This document shows, piece after piece, positions 52,840 through 62,816 of a stretch of 64,000 nt of DNA (positions within the stretch are counted from its first letter, which is position 1; each line of letters starts with the position of its first letter). The DNA lies in NCBI GenBank assembly GCA_035477215.1, contig DATIKU010000058.1, positions 184,511 to 248,510 of the forward strand, written 5' to 3'. This stretch comes from Spirochaetota bacterium (lineage in GTDB: Bacteria > Spirochaetota > UBA4802 > UBA5368). The notes under the pieces are model-generated. The model had not been told where the DNA came from. It saw only the letters and a program-made list of their open reading frames with translations, and did not search any database. Position numbers and translations under genes: made by a program.

Positions 52840-54044
52840 CGCGCGCTCCTCGCCGATTTAATGAACACCTCGACCGCCGCCGCGTGCCGCGCGAAGGCGG
52901 CTTCCGATTCGGACACGGCCTCGACCACATAGAGGCTGTCGCCGCCGACAGCAAATGCCACCAGGTACCTCCCGCCGCCGGAAAGCGCGAAAAGGTAGCG
53001 CCTGAACGAAAGGCCATGCTGACCCGATATTTCGTCGGATTTTTCGAGCTTGTACATGCGGTTGCGTACGTCGAGCTCGAAGGCCTCGGCCCAGAAGGCG
53101 ATATCGGCGGGCGGATAGTTTTCGGCCAGACCCAGTCGCATTCCGGTTGTTCCGTCGGGAGCGCTCACGAGGAATGCCGAATCCCCTTCGTAGAAATTCC
53201 TTTTCAGCGCGAAGAAACCCGCGGGCGCGTCGAACGAGGTCTTTTTTCCGTTATCGAATATGCTTTTTTTATCCGGGGTCAGGCCGGCGATCCATGGAAA
53301 TGGAGAGGGAATGAACGAGCGCACCGAGTCTTTTACCCTGGCCCTGAGGCCGAGCGTGATCGTCGAAAAGCGCGCACGACCCGCCAGGTAATTCATCCGC
53401 GTAGTCATCATATCGATCTGTTCGGTAAGCCGTTCGATCTCGCGCAGGATTTTTACGCGGTCCTCGACCTTCGTTACGCGTTTCAGGAGCTCGTACATCC
53501 GCTCGCGCACCCGCTTCGCCGTGTCGATCCTCAGCGTAATGTCGTTGAATTCCATGGTTACATCGGACGCAGTGACGCTCCGGTCAAGTACATTCCCCAG
53601 CTTTTCGGCCCCGGCGAGCGCCTCGTCAAAGCGTTTGACCGGCACCCTGAGGACCACCCTCGCGCCGCCGTAGGAGTCCGAGGTGGTCACCGATTCGATA
53701 AAACCCTCGAGGTTTTTTACCATCGCGCCGATCGTGTCGAGCGACTGCTTTATACTCTCGACCTCGATCGAAAAATCGGCCGTATAGACGACCATCCGCT
53801 CGCGCGGGGCGGTTTTGTCCTTAACGATTCCTTTAGCTGACGGGGAGGCAAGGTCGTTCCTCTCTTCATCGTCAAGCATGCCGCTGGCGCCTTCTCGTGC
53901 ATCGTATTCACTGACCGGAGCAAAGGACTCGCCCGCCTTGCCGAGGCTTTTCCTTCCCCGATCGCCGAGCGAGCCGCACGACACGACAATGAATGCCGCA
54001 AGTGCGAACGCCGTCAGAACGATGGTTTTATTCTTTAATCGCAT
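52836..54044 (-). CDS. DUF4349 lipoprotein with extra C-terminal domain
   Basis: 402 residues. Lipobox VVSC near residue 23, a low-complexity linker, DUF4349 (about 85-250: VYTADFSIEVESIKQSLDTI, GARVVLRVPVKRFDEAL, a coiled coil REIERLTEQIDMMTTRM), then a C-terminal domain (about 265-400) that is homologous by eye to the whole 51761-52243 protein. First gene of a three-gene overlapping unit with one fused and one split copy of the same two domains. Function unknown; envelope-located. Confidence 0.8.
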   Translation of the reverse strand: MRLKNKTIVLTAFALAAFIVVSCGSLGDRGRKSLGKAGESFAPVSEYDAREGASGMLDDEERNDLASPSAKGIVKDKTAPRERMVVYTADFSIEVESIKQSLDTIGAMVKNLEGFIESVTTSDSYGGARVVLRVPVKRFDEALAGAEKLGNVLDRSVTASDVTMEFNDITLRIDTAKRVRERMYELLKRVTKVEDRVKILREIERLTEQIDMMTTRMNYLAGRARFSTITLGLRARVKDSVRSFIPSPFPWIAGLTPDKKSIFDNGKKTSFDAPAGFFALKRNFYEGDSAFLVSAPDGTTGMRLGLAENYPPADIAFWAEAFELDVRNRMYKLEKSDEISGQHGLSFRRYLFALSGGGRYLVAFAVGGDSLYVVEAVSESEAAFARHAAAVEVFIKSARSAR

Positions 54045-54196
54045 ATATCCATCAGAAATAAAATGCTGAAAAACTTTCTCCGGCTTCTCATCGGCGGCGG
54101 GCGCCCGGATCGCGCATCCGACGTCGCGTATGCGACCGTATCATGATGCGGGACGGAAATCAACCCAATTTTACGGCGCGCGCTGAGACGCTGGTC

Positions 54197-54796
54197 TCAG
54201 ATCTGCGTCATCAGGTACATAATACGGCTGGCCTTGTCGCGCGGCATGAGCGAGATGAGGTACGGCGAAATACTCCTGCGCCCCTGTTCCACGGCGTCCG
54301 CATCGATGCGCCTGAGCACGTCGACGATGAGGGGCTCCTCCCACTTTATCATGATCTCGACCGCCTCTTCCGGGCGTATGCTCGTCACCTTGCCGGCCAG
54401 GTCGCGCACATTGCGTTCGTAGCCCGTGTAGCGTTTCTTCTCGTTCTCCAGTTTTTTCTTTTCGATATCGAGGCCTTTGCGGACATCCTCGATTTTTTCC
54501 TTCTCGGACTCCAGGGTTTTCTCGGCCTCGACAATTTTCGCCTCTCTGCGATCGAGGTCTTCCACCCGCTCTAAAAATTTCTGCTTCTCCTTTTCAAACT
54601 CCTCGCGCTCGATAAGCGACGGTTCGTCGTCTTTTGCGTCGAGCACCAGCTGGGCCTCCTTTTTGAATACGCCACCCAGCCTCTTTTCCATATCTAAAAG
54701 ACCGATGTAATCAAGCCAGAAAAGCCCCGCCGCGACTATGAAGATAATGAGCGCGATGAGGTAGACCATTTTCGCCCTGTCGGAAAATTTTCTCAT
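54197..54796 (-). CDS. flbB: FlbB/MotE-like flagellar protein with coiled coil
   Basis: 199 residues. One N-terminal membrane helix (about 10-30), a long charged coiled coil (about 60-130, REEFEKEKQKFLERVEDLDRRE) and a C-terminal MgtE-N-like helical domain (EEAVEIMIKWEEPLIVDVLRRI...LMPRDKASRIMYLM). This is the FlbB/MotE architecture: FlbB is a periplasmic collar base protein in spirochaetes and MotE a motor chaperone elsewhere. Last gene of the flagellar operon here. A CTGAGAC/GTCTCAG hairpin overlaps its stop codon, and the usual following flgD/flgE genes are absent. Confidence 0.82.
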   Translation of the reverse strand: MRKFSDRAKMVYLIALIIFIVAAGLFWLDYIGLLDMEKRLGGVFKKEAQLVLDAKDDEPSLIEREEFEKEKQKFLERVEDLDRREAKIVEAEKTLESEKEKIEDVRKGLDIEKKKLENEKKRYTGYERNVRDLAGKVTSIRPEEAVEIMIKWEEPLIVDVLRRIDADAVEQGRRSISPYLISLMPRDKASRIMYLMTQI

Positions 54797-54821
54797 ATCA
54801 GGCTCCGATTGCTCCCGGCTG

Positions 54822-55873
<1,052 letters not shown>

Positions 55874-55887
55874 CTTCGACCGCTCCC

Positions 55888-57300
55888 CTATTTACGCATG
55901 CGCGCGAAGTATGGCGTCGATGTGACATAATCCCTGGCGGCGCCTTCGCGCGCGCCTTCCTTCTTCTTGCGAAACATCGATTCGAGTTTCGCCACGATCG
56001 ACTCGTAGGTATCGCGTTCGTACATTCCCTGTTTTAAAAACGCGTCTATGGCGGGCTTCATCTCGATCGCCCTGTCGATGACCGGATTCGAACCCCGCGC
56101 GTACGCGCCGAGGTTGATGAGGTCCTCGGCCCCGGCGTAGGCCGCCATGATCTCCCGCATTTCGGCCGAGGACTTCGCGTGTTCATCATTCACCACGTCC
56201 TTCATGCATCTCGATATGGACCCCAGCACGTCGATCGCCGGGTAGTGCCCTTTGTGCGCGAGCTTTCTGTCGAGTACTATATGGCCGTCCAGGACCCCCC
56301 GCACCGCGTCCGCGATCGGTTCGTTCATGTCGTCGGCCTCGACGAGAATGGAGTATATTCCGGTTATGCTGCCCGAACCCTCGCGCGTCCCGGAACGCTC
56401 CAGCAGGCGCGGCAGGAGTGAGAAGACCGACGGCGGGAATCCGCGCGTGGCCGAAGGCTCGCCCGCGGCGAGGCCAACCTCGCGCTGAGCGAGCGCGAAG
56501 CGCGTCACGGAGTCCATCATGAGGTTTACGTCCTTGCCCTGGTCGCGGAAGTACTCGGCTATGGCGTGCGCCATAAACGCGCCGCGAATCCTGAGCATCG
56601 GCGGCTGGTCGGATGTGGCCACCACGACCACCGAGCGTCGCAGGCCTTCCGGCCCCAGCTCCTTCTCGACGAAATCGCGTACTTCGCGGCCGCGCTCGCC
56701 GATCAACGCGATGACGTTTACGTCGGCGTTTGTGAAGCGTGCTATCATCGCCAGAATCGTGGATTTTCCGACACCCGAGCCCGAGAAAATGCCGATACGC
56801 TGTCCCTTGGCGATGGTATTCAGTCCGTCGATGGCGCGAATGCCCACCGAAAGCGGCTCGGTGATCAGCCTTCTCTCAAGCGGATTAAGCGGCTTCCCCT
56901 CTACGGGATAACGCACTCCGGTGAATATCTCGCCGCGACCGTCGAGGGGCTTGCCGAGCCCCGAGATCACACGACCCAGCAACTGGTCGCCGACCGGTAC
57001 CGTAAGGGATGAGCCGGCCGCGATGACCTCCGCGCCCGGAACAACCCCTTTCATGTCGCCGATAGGCATAAGTATGACCTTGCTGCGGTTGAAGCCGACA
57101 ACCTCGGCATAGAGGTAATTTCCCTCGCCAAGACGGATGCGGCACATTTCTCCGTATTTAACGGCGGGTCCCGCGGACTCTATGGTGAGGCCGACAATAC
57201 GCTCCACCTTTCCGGTAAACTGGACTACGTTGACTTCGTCGATTATGGTCTTGTACTTCGAGAGGACATCGACGTGTTCGTGGGGTAGAATCCTTATCAT
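55888..57300 (-). CDS. fliI: Flagellar export ATPase FliI
   Basis: 470 residues. Walker A FSGSGVGKST (172-181), a catalytic-Glu segment ALIGERGREVRDFVE, Walker B-like VNLMMDSVTRFALAQREV, and GSITGIYSILVEADDMNEPIAD, all typical of the F1-beta-like flagellar ATPases. It powers and primes type III export with FliH and FliJ. It lies 12 nt after fliH. Confidence 0.96.
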   Translation of the reverse strand: MIRILPHEHVDVLSKYKTIIDEVNVVQFTGKVERIVGLTIESAGPAVKYGEMCRIRLGEGNYLYAEVVGFNRSKVILMPIGDMKGVVPGAEVIAAGSSLTVPVGDQLLGRVISGLGKPLDGRGEIFTGVRYPVEGKPLNPLERRLITEPLSVGIRAIDGLNTIAKGQRIGIFSGSGVGKSTILAMIARFTNADVNVIALIGERGREVRDFVEKELGPEGLRRSVVVVATSDQPPMLRIRGAFMAHAIAEYFRDQGKDVNLMMDSVTRFALAQREVGLAAGEPSATRGFPPSVFSLLPRLLERSGTREGSGSITGIYSILVEADDMNEPIADAVRGVLDGHIVLDRKLAHKGHYPAIDVLGSISRCMKDVVNDEHAKSSAEMREIMAAYAGAEDLINLGAYARGSNPVIDRAIEMKPAIDAFLKQGMYERDTYESIVAKLESMFRKKKEGAREGAARDYVTSTPYFARMRK

Positions 57301-57312
57301 GGCCTGTCACCG

Positions 57313-58239
57313 CTACAGCGCGCTCGCGTTGCGGATGGCCTCCTCGATAGTGTCCAGCTGTGTCGAAACCCGCGCGTCGATCGCCCCCACGTCGGTCTCT
57401 ATGATGCAGCCTCCGCGGTCCACCCTTGAATCTTCGTAGATGTTGACTTTCTTCAGCGATTCCATCATCTTTATCAGCTCGTCCTTATGGGCCGTGGTCA
57501 TGTCGAGGTCGGCGAAGTTCACGCGGATGTCGATGCGGTCGCGGTCTTTTACGCGCTTGATCCCCTCGCGGATGTTGTTGATCACCACCTCGCGCCGCTC
57601 CACTATTTCGTCCTTGATGACCTTTCGCGCAATCATCAGGATCATCTCGGTCATGAGCTTTTCGGAGGAGCGGATGATGTCGTCGCGAATGTCCACGGCC
57701 GTCGAGACGATGGTGCCGAGCCGGTCGATCAGGCGCATCACCTCGGCCTGTCCTTCCTTGTAGCCCACCTCCCGCCCCGCCTCGTATCCCTTCTTGTACG
57801 CCTCGTGCTCGATCTCGGAAACCTTGAGTTCGGCGTCCTTGATCATCTTCTCGGCCTCGAACTTGCCCCGCTCAACCTCGCGCTCGGACTCCTTCTGGAA
57901 GCGCTCCAACTCAAGCTTTATCTGCTCGCGCGCCTGCTGCAGTTCGCGAAACGCCGCGGCCTTGCCCTCTTCCTCGATCTTGCCCACACGTCCGCGCGCC
58001 TCGTCCTGCATGCGGCGCACTTCCTCCTCGGTCTCGCGCCGGTAGCGCTCGAGCTCGGCCTCCATCTCCTCTATCGACGGCCCCTGGTAAACATCGACGG
58101 GGTTTCCCGCCTCGTCGACCTCGAACTCCTTATATTCCTCGTCGGAAATGATGTTCTTCTGATATTTTTCCGGAAGCTCGATCTGTTTCGGAATGCCGGT
58201 AACGACCACCTCGGTCGGCTTGAAAACCAGTTTAGACAA
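57313..58239 (-). CDS. fliH: Flagellar export regulator FliH
   Basis: 308 residues, longer than enteric FliH. The N-terminal part has a conserved KPTEVVVTGIPKQIELPEK, followed by a long Glu/Arg coiled coil (about 60-175), then the FliI-binding V1/E-subunit-like C-terminus (MTEMILMIARKVIKDEIVERREVVINNI, VNFADLDM). It overlaps fliG by 8 nt. Confidence 0.9.
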   Translation of the reverse strand: MSKLVFKPTEVVVTGIPKQIELPEKYQKNIISDEEYKEFEVDEAGNPVDVYQGPSIEEMEAELERYRRETEEEVRRMQDEARGRVGKIEEEGKAAAFRELQQAREQIKLELERFQKESEREVERGKFEAEKMIKDAELKVSEIEHEAYKKGYEAGREVGYKEGQAEVMRLIDRLGTIVSTAVDIRDDIIRSSEKLMTEMILMIARKVIKDEIVERREVVINNIREGIKRVKDRDRIDIRVNFADLDMTTAHKDELIKMMESLKKVNIYEDSRVDRGGCIIETDVGAIDARVSTQLDTIEEAIRNASAL

Positions 58240-59248
58240 CGAGTTCCTCCTCGCCGGCGCGCGCGACTATGATATCGCCGGCTTCCTCGAGTTTTCGTAT
58301 GATGTTCACGATCTTCTGCTGGGACTCCTCGACGTCACGCAGCCGTATCGGCCCCATGAAGTCCATGTCCTCCCTGAGGAGCGAGGACGCGCGCTTGGAC
58401 ATGTTGCGGAAAATCTTTTCCTGAACCTCGGTATCCACGCCCTTGAGCGCCTTGGCGAGGTCCTGGGTATCGACCTCCCGAAGCACCTTCTGTATCGAGC
58501 GGTCGTCGAGCAGCACGATGTCCTCGAAGACGAACATCCGCTTCTTTATTTCCTCGGCGAGCTCCGGGTCCTCCTCCTCGAGCGCCTCGATGATGATCTT
58601 TTCCGTTCCGCGGTCCACCTGGTTGAGCACCTCGACGATGGCGTCGATGCCGCCGGCCGACGTATAGTCCTCCGATGCCAGCGTCGAAAGCTTTCGCTCG
58701 AGCACGCGTTCCACCTCGCGCAGCACGTCCGGCGAGGTGCGGTCCATCGTGGCGATGCGCTTTGCGACGTCGGCCTGTATCTGGTGGCTGAGACCCGAAA
58801 GAATCTGGGCCGCCTTGGCCGCGTCGAGATAAGCGAGTATAAGGGCGATCGTCTGGGGATGCTCCCCCTGTATAAAGTTAAGGAGGTGGGACGGGTCCGT
58901 TCGGCGGATGAAGTCGAAGGGACGCACCTGCAGGCTCGAGGTGAGCCTGTTGACGATATCGATGGCCTTCTGGGTCCCCAGGGCCCGCTCCAGCACCTCG
59001 CGGGCGTAGTCGATGCCGCCGGTGGCGATGAAGTCCTGCGCCATCATCATCTCCTGGAATTCCATGAGCACCTTGTCCTTGTCCTCGGGCTCGATCCTGT
59101 CGAGCCGGGCGATCTCGAAGGTGAGCTGCTCTATCTCGTCCTCGCGGAGATGCTTGAATATCTCGGACGACACCTCCGAGCCCAGGGACACAAGGAAAAT
59201 GGCGGCCTTCTGCCGCCCGGTCAGCTGGGATTTTTTCGATTGAAGCAT
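58232..59248 (-). CDS. fliG: Flagellar motor switch protein FliG
   Basis: 338 residues. N, middle and C domains are intact: KAAIFLVSLGSEVSSEIFKHL, the middle-domain EHPQTIALILAYL, and the C-terminal torque helix region MFVFEDIVLLDDRSIQKVLREVDTQDLAKALKG with charged residues facing the stator. It sits on the MS ring and transmits stator force. Between fliF and fliG lies an unusual GC hairpin. Confidence 0.96.
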   Translation of the reverse strand: MLQSKKSQLTGRQKAAIFLVSLGSEVSSEIFKHLREDEIEQLTFEIARLDRIEPEDKDKVLMEFQEMMMAQDFIATGGIDYAREVLERALGTQKAIDIVNRLTSSLQVRPFDFIRRTDPSHLLNFIQGEHPQTIALILAYLDAAKAAQILSGLSHQIQADVAKRIATMDRTSPDVLREVERVLERKLSTLASEDYTSAGGIDAIVEVLNQVDRGTEKIIIEALEEEDPELAEEIKKRMFVFEDIVLLDDRSIQKVLREVDTQDLAKALKGVDTEVQEKIFRNMSKRASSLLREDMDFMGPIRLRDVEESQQKIVNIIRKLEEAGDIIVARAGEEELVV

Positions 59249-59331
59249 CTCTCTCCCTCCGTACGCCCTCCCCGCACCGGGGAGAGGTTCCGTCCTTTCG
59301 CGTCACCGGTTAATTAAAGTACATCTTTATG

Positions 59332-59366
59332 CGGGCGGGCGTCAATTTAAATATATCGCCCGCCCG
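59332..59366. other. Strong GC hairpin between fliF and fliG
   Basis: CGGGCGGGCG / CGCCCGCCCG, a perfect 10-bp stem with an AT-rich 15-nt loop, lies 10 nt after the fliF stop in the middle of the operon. There is no T-tract. A second stem, CTCCCCG/CGGGGAG, sits at about 59268-59285. Likely an RNA-stability or attenuation element. Confidence 0.55.
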
Positions 59367-59376
59367 TCCCGTTTCC

Positions 59377-61074
59377 TCACTCCTCGGCAAGCCAGGTCCG
59401 CAATAACTGCGCCACGTCGTCGGGCCGTTCGCGGGCCAGGCTGACGGCGTTGGTCTGGAGCTCGAGGCGCGCCCTTTCCTCAAGCGAAAGCTCCACGTCG
59501 ATGCCCTCCTCCTCGGCGGCGCGCAGCGCCGCCTCGCGCATGCGCTGCTGCTCGAGCGCCAGCTGCTCCTCGCGGATCCGCCTGCGCCGCGCGAGCTCCT
59601 TGTTGATGGCGCGGAAGAGCACCATGCCCAGGAAGAGCGCGAATACGCCGATGAGGCTGGCGAGGAGTATGCGTTTTAACTGCTCCTTGCGCTGAAATTC
59701 TTCGCGGACGCGGTTCCAGTCCTTGGTCCGGTCGAACATGATGTTCTCGACGGCGACCTGGTCCCCGCGCGCGGCGTCATAGTTTATGGACTTCTTGACG
59801 ATATTTTCGGCCTGCTTAAGCTCGTCCGGGGTCAGCGAGACCTGGACCGGCTTCTTTGTCGGATCGAGGTCATAGTCGCCCTCGGACGTTCTGGGCAGGT
59901 CCTGAAATCCATCGATCGCGATCGCCACCGAAACGCCGGTCACGTCAAAGGGATCGCGCTGGATCTTCTTCATGGACTTGTTTACGGCATGATTGCGTAT
60001 GTTTTCTTCCTTATCGTACTTTGCGAACTGGTCGTCGCTCGCCTTGTATCCGGGAGGTTTGTTACCCTCCGTTCCGGCCGGCCCCTCGGGATTCCAGCCG
60101 TGGCCCTGAAAATGCTCCTTCGCGGTCTTCTCAGAAACGACAAGCGAGTCTTTTACCCTGCGCTCGGAGTATGGGGTTTCAGGATTGTCGGGTTCCATCT
60201 CGATCGGGGTATACTCTTCCTTCTCTTCGGAAACCTTGTCCCAGTTGAAATCCATATTAAGGCGAACTATCTGTATGCGATCCGGGGTGTACACCCGCTC
60301 CAGTCCCCTGCGTATGTCGTGCAGAAGGTGCACGCGGGCCTTTTCTTCTATTTTTTTTCGGTATTCAAGGAGGGTGTACTCCTCCTTGGCTTTATCGAAT
60401 TCGTTGTCGAAGTCTGAAATGATCTTGCCGTATTCGTCGGTAACCACCACGTTTTCGGGCTTGAGCTTCCCCCCCACGGCGCGCGACACCAGGTACATTA
60501 TCCCATTGATTTCCTTTTTGCTGAGCTTGTCATAGCCCGGAGCCAGGTAAACCGTTACCGCGGCCGTATAGGGATTATCCTTCTCTGTAAAAAGCTCTTC
60601 CTCGGTGATGGCGATCTCGACATCGGCCTTTTCGATGTTCGTGAGGGATTCGATGTGCCGCTTGATCTCGTCCCTGAGCGCCCGCATGAACTTGACGTCG
60701 ATCTCGCGGTCGGTCTCGGTCCACTTCGAAATATCGAACAGCTTCCAGCCGGGTATGCCCTTGGGTATCATGTTCTCCTGCGCGAGTCGGGTCATGATAA
60801 GTTCGCGCTGTTCGGGTCGTACGAATATCGAAGTCGTCCCGCTGGTGTTATAAGTAAAGTTCATCTCATCGAGCTTCTTGGTGACCTGGCCGAAATCTGC
60901 CGATGGCAGGTCGGCGAAGAGCAGAACATTCGCTTTTTCGGTCGAAACCGAGAAGAGCACGATGAACGCGACAAACATCACACCCAGCACGGACGCGATG
61001 ATTATCTTCTTCGTGCGGTCGAGCTTTTCGTAAATCTCCTTAAGCTGCCCCAGGAGCTTGCTCAGGAATTCCAC
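59377..61074 (-). CDS. fliF: Flagellar MS-ring protein FliF
   Basis: 565 residues, GTG start behind GGAGAG. Membrane helix near 25-45, ring-building motifs (LPSADFGQVTKKLDEMNFTY, VSRAVGGKLKPENVVVTDEYG), a second helix near 468-487 (ILLASLIGVFALFLGMVLF), and a C-terminal FliG-binding tail (DDVAQLLRTWLAEE). It forms the base on which switch and rod assemble. Confidence 0.96.
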   Translation of the reverse strand: MEFLSKLLGQLKEIYEKLDRTKKIIIASVLGVMFVAFIVLFSVSTEKANVLLFADLPSADFGQVTKKLDEMNFTYNTSGTTSIFVRPEQRELIMTRLAQENMIPKGIPGWKLFDISKWTETDREIDVKFMRALRDEIKRHIESLTNIEKADVEIAITEEELFTEKDNPYTAAVTVYLAPGYDKLSKKEINGIMYLVSRAVGGKLKPENVVVTDEYGKIISDFDNEFDKAKEEYTLLEYRKKIEEKARVHLLHDIRRGLERVYTPDRIQIVRLNMDFNWDKVSEEKEEYTPIEMEPDNPETPYSERRVKDSLVVSEKTAKEHFQGHGWNPEGPAGTEGNKPPGYKASDDQFAKYDKEENIRNHAVNKSMKKIQRDPFDVTGVSVAIAIDGFQDLPRTSEGDYDLDPTKKPVQVSLTPDELKQAENIVKKSINYDAARGDQVAVENIMFDRTKDWNRVREEFQRKEQLKRILLASLIGVFALFLGMVLFRAINKELARRRRIREEQLALEQQRMREAALRAAEEEGIDVELSLEERARLELQTNAVSLARERPDDVAQLLRTWLAEE

Positions 61075-61299
61075 CGTTACCCCCCTCTCTCCTGACTGGG
61101 TACGTCACACTATTAACACCACGGGATCAGGAAATTTGATTTTTTTGCGCACGGCGCGCGCCCCAACCCTCGTTCCGGGGGCCCTTTCCCTTCCGCCGGC
61201 TGCGGTGGAAAAAGCCTCCCGAATACTTCCGGTTATTGCGGCACGTCCCGTTCCTAAGGCGACATAATGCAGCTATCACATACAAAAAAAATTGTAAAC

Positions 61300-61340
61300 A
61301 AAAAAATCAATTAATTTCCAAAAAAATTCAATTAATTTCC
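61300..61340. repeat. Tandem A-tract repeat upstream of fliF
   Basis: Two adjacent near-identical units of 20 and 21 bp, each an A7 run then T(T)CAATTAATTTCC. A third partial A-run lies at about 61283-61291. Phased A-tracts of this kind bend DNA. Confidence 0.65.
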
Positions 61341-61365
61341 TCCCCTCGTTTTATGACATTCCCGG

Positions 61366-61395
61366 CCCGGTCCGGTGTTCCCGTTCCGGACCGGG
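61366..61395. terminator. Hairpin after fliE
   Basis: Perfect 10-bp stem CCCGGTCCGG / CCGGACCGGG with a 10-nt loop, 11 nt after the fliE stop. TGTTTT follows on the plus strand; no U-run follows in the fliE direction. A possible partial terminator between flgBC-fliE and fliF. Confidence 0.5.
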
Positions 61396-61406
61396 TGTTT
61401 TCGCGA

Positions 61407-61733
61407 TTATCTCAGGTTCATCAGCTCCCTGTACGACCGTATGGCCTCGTCGCGAACGGCCTTTGTAAACGTAAGCGCCAGCTCCGCTTTCTGCGTTGCG
61501 ATCATCACCGTGTGAATATCCACCGACCCGGGCTCATGGATCATCTTCTGGCTCAGGTCCTCGGCGTCAATCTGCAGGTCGTTCAGCTTGTTCACCGCCG
61601 ACTTGAGCATATCGGCAAAGGAACCCGCCACGTCGTCATCGGGTTTCAGGGCCTGGAAGCCGTCCATGTGCAGCGGATTCGTGGTCTTGAGCCCTACCAG
61701 GTGCCCGGTAAACGTCGTATCGATCGTATTCAT
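61407..61733 (-). CDS. fliE: Flagellar hook-basal body protein FliE
   Basis: 108 residues. The C-terminal half is typical: SFADMLKSAVNKLNDLQIDAEDLSQKMI, VDIHTVMIATQKAELALTFTKAVRDEAIRSYRELMNLR. FliE joins the MS ring to the rod and is the first axial protein exported. Its ATG overlaps the stop of a 55-codon ORF, and it has no ribosome site of its own. Confidence 0.94.
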   Translation of the reverse strand: MNTIDTTFTGHLVGLKTTNPLHMDGFQALKPDDDVAGSFADMLKSAVNKLNDLQIDAEDLSQKMIHEPGSVDIHTVMIATQKAELALTFTKAVRDEAIRSYRELMNLR

Positions 61734-61897
61734 GCCGTAGTGGTCCTCTCGTTTTTTTCGCTTCGGAGGTCGAATATCACGTTACACCACGCGTCCGCGT
61801 TTCCACTTCCCGTGCGGGCCACCCGGCGCAGGCTATTTATCTGCGAAAGCTCATGCGTTATATTGATCTCCATCTTTCCCGACTGTTCCCTCATCAT
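61730..61897 (-). CDS. 55-residue small ORF between flgC and fliE
   Basis: ATG 61897 follows AAGGAGG at 6 nt, the best ribosome site in this operon. The frame runs 55 codons and its TGA overlaps the fliE ATG (ATGA). The product starts with MEINITHELSQINSLRRVAR after eight residues and has no signal peptide or membrane helix. Not a family I recognise. A second in-frame ATG at 61894 is possible. It could be a conserved microprotein or the coupling leader for fliE. Confidence 0.6.
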   Translation of the reverse strand: MMREQSGKMEINITHELSQINSLRRVARTGSGNADAWCNVIFDLRSEKNERTTTA

Positions 61898-61909
61898 ACA
61901 CGTCCTCCT

Positions 61910-62380
61910 TTAAGCTCCTGTTCTTCCGATCTCGAGCGCCTTCATATACATCGACCGGGCGTTGTTGACCATCGTCACATTGGCCTCGTACGAGCGCGAC
62001 GCCGAGATCAGGTCGGTCATCTCCATTACGATATTGACGTTGGGCATCTCGACATACCCCCTTTTCGGGCCTATCTTGATGGCGTCGGGGTGGGTCGGAT
62101 CGTACGACAGCCTGAACGGCTCCGCGTCCTGCTCGATTTTCACCACCCGGACCCCCTGCCCCGCCCCGTGCTCGATTCGCGACGGCACCAGCGGCGATTT
62201 ATAGAACGGACGGATATTCACCGGCGCGAAGATGGCGCGCTGGCGTTTGTACGGCCCGCCTTCCGGCGTCCGCGTCGTCGTGGCGTTCGCCACGTTGCTC
62301 GAAATGACGTCCATACGCAGGCGCTGGGCGGTAAGCCCGGTCGACGAAATATTGAAAGCATCAAACATTCCCATGGTCAT
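61910..62380 (-). CDS. flgC: Flagellar proximal rod protein FlgC
   Basis: 156 residues. N-terminal MFDAFNISSTGLTAQRLRMDVISSNVANATTTRT and C-terminal VEMPNVNIVMEMTDLISASRSYEANVTMVNNARSMYMKALEIG, the paired rod-protein helices. Standard length, 7 nt after flgB. Confidence 0.96.
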   Translation of the reverse strand: MTMGMFDAFNISSTGLTAQRLRMDVISSNVANATTTRTPEGGPYKRQRAIFAPVNIRPFYKSPLVPSRIEHGAGQGVRVVKIEQDAEPFRLSYDPTHPDAIKIGPKRGYVEMPNVNIVMEMTDLISASRSYEANVTMVNNARSMYMKALEIGRTGA

Positions 62381-62387
62381 CTACTCC

Positions 62388-62816
62388 TTATGCGGGCCTC
62401 ATGACAAGCTTCAGGACCTTGTAATTCTGATTAAGCACATTGACGTACGCGTTATATCGCATCTGGGTCTTCGCGGCGTCCACCGTTTCCTTCTCTATGT
62501 CCACGTTGTTTCCGTCGTTCCTGAGGGTTGTGGAATAGTCGAGGTTGATCCTCGGCCGCACGCCGCGCACATCCCTCTCCACGTAAAAAGGAATGTGCCG
62601 CTCGTCGGTCATTTTGGCCTGGAACCTGTTGGACGGATCGGCCTTCTCCCTGATAACGCGCCGAAGCTCGCTTTCGAAGTTCACCTCGCTCCGCTTGAAA
62701 TGCGGCACGTCCACATTGGCGATGTTGTTGGCGATAACGTTCCTCCGGGTGGACTCGACATCGAGCCCCCGCTCGAGGAGGTAATTCGTCTGCATCATCC
62801 TGCTGCGCTCGAACAT
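62388..62816 (-). CDS. flgB: Flagellar rod protein FlgB
   Basis: 142 residues. LLERGLDVESTRRNVIANNIANVDVPHFKRSEVNFE is the signature N-terminal rod motif; the C-terminus QMRYNAYVNVLNQNYKVLKLVM pairs with it. First gene of the operon, AGGAG upstream. The 62817-62884 stretch ahead contains an A-run but no promoter I would name. Confidence 0.95.
   Translation of the reverse strand: MFERSRMMQTNYLLERGLDVESTRRNVIANNIANVDVPHFKRSEVNFESELRRVIREKADPSNRFQAKMTDERHIPFYVERDVRGVRPRINLDYSTTLRNDGNNVDIEKETVDAAKTQMRYNAYVNVLNQNYKVLKLVMRPA

Larger units (their letters stand above)
61075..61406. other. Unusual 330-nt gap inside the flagellar operon
   Basis: No gene is seen between fliE and fliF. It holds the tandem A-tract repeat (61300-61340), the fliE 3' hairpin (61366-61395) and a GC-rich stretch. 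fliF may therefore be separately controlled. Confidence 0.5.
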
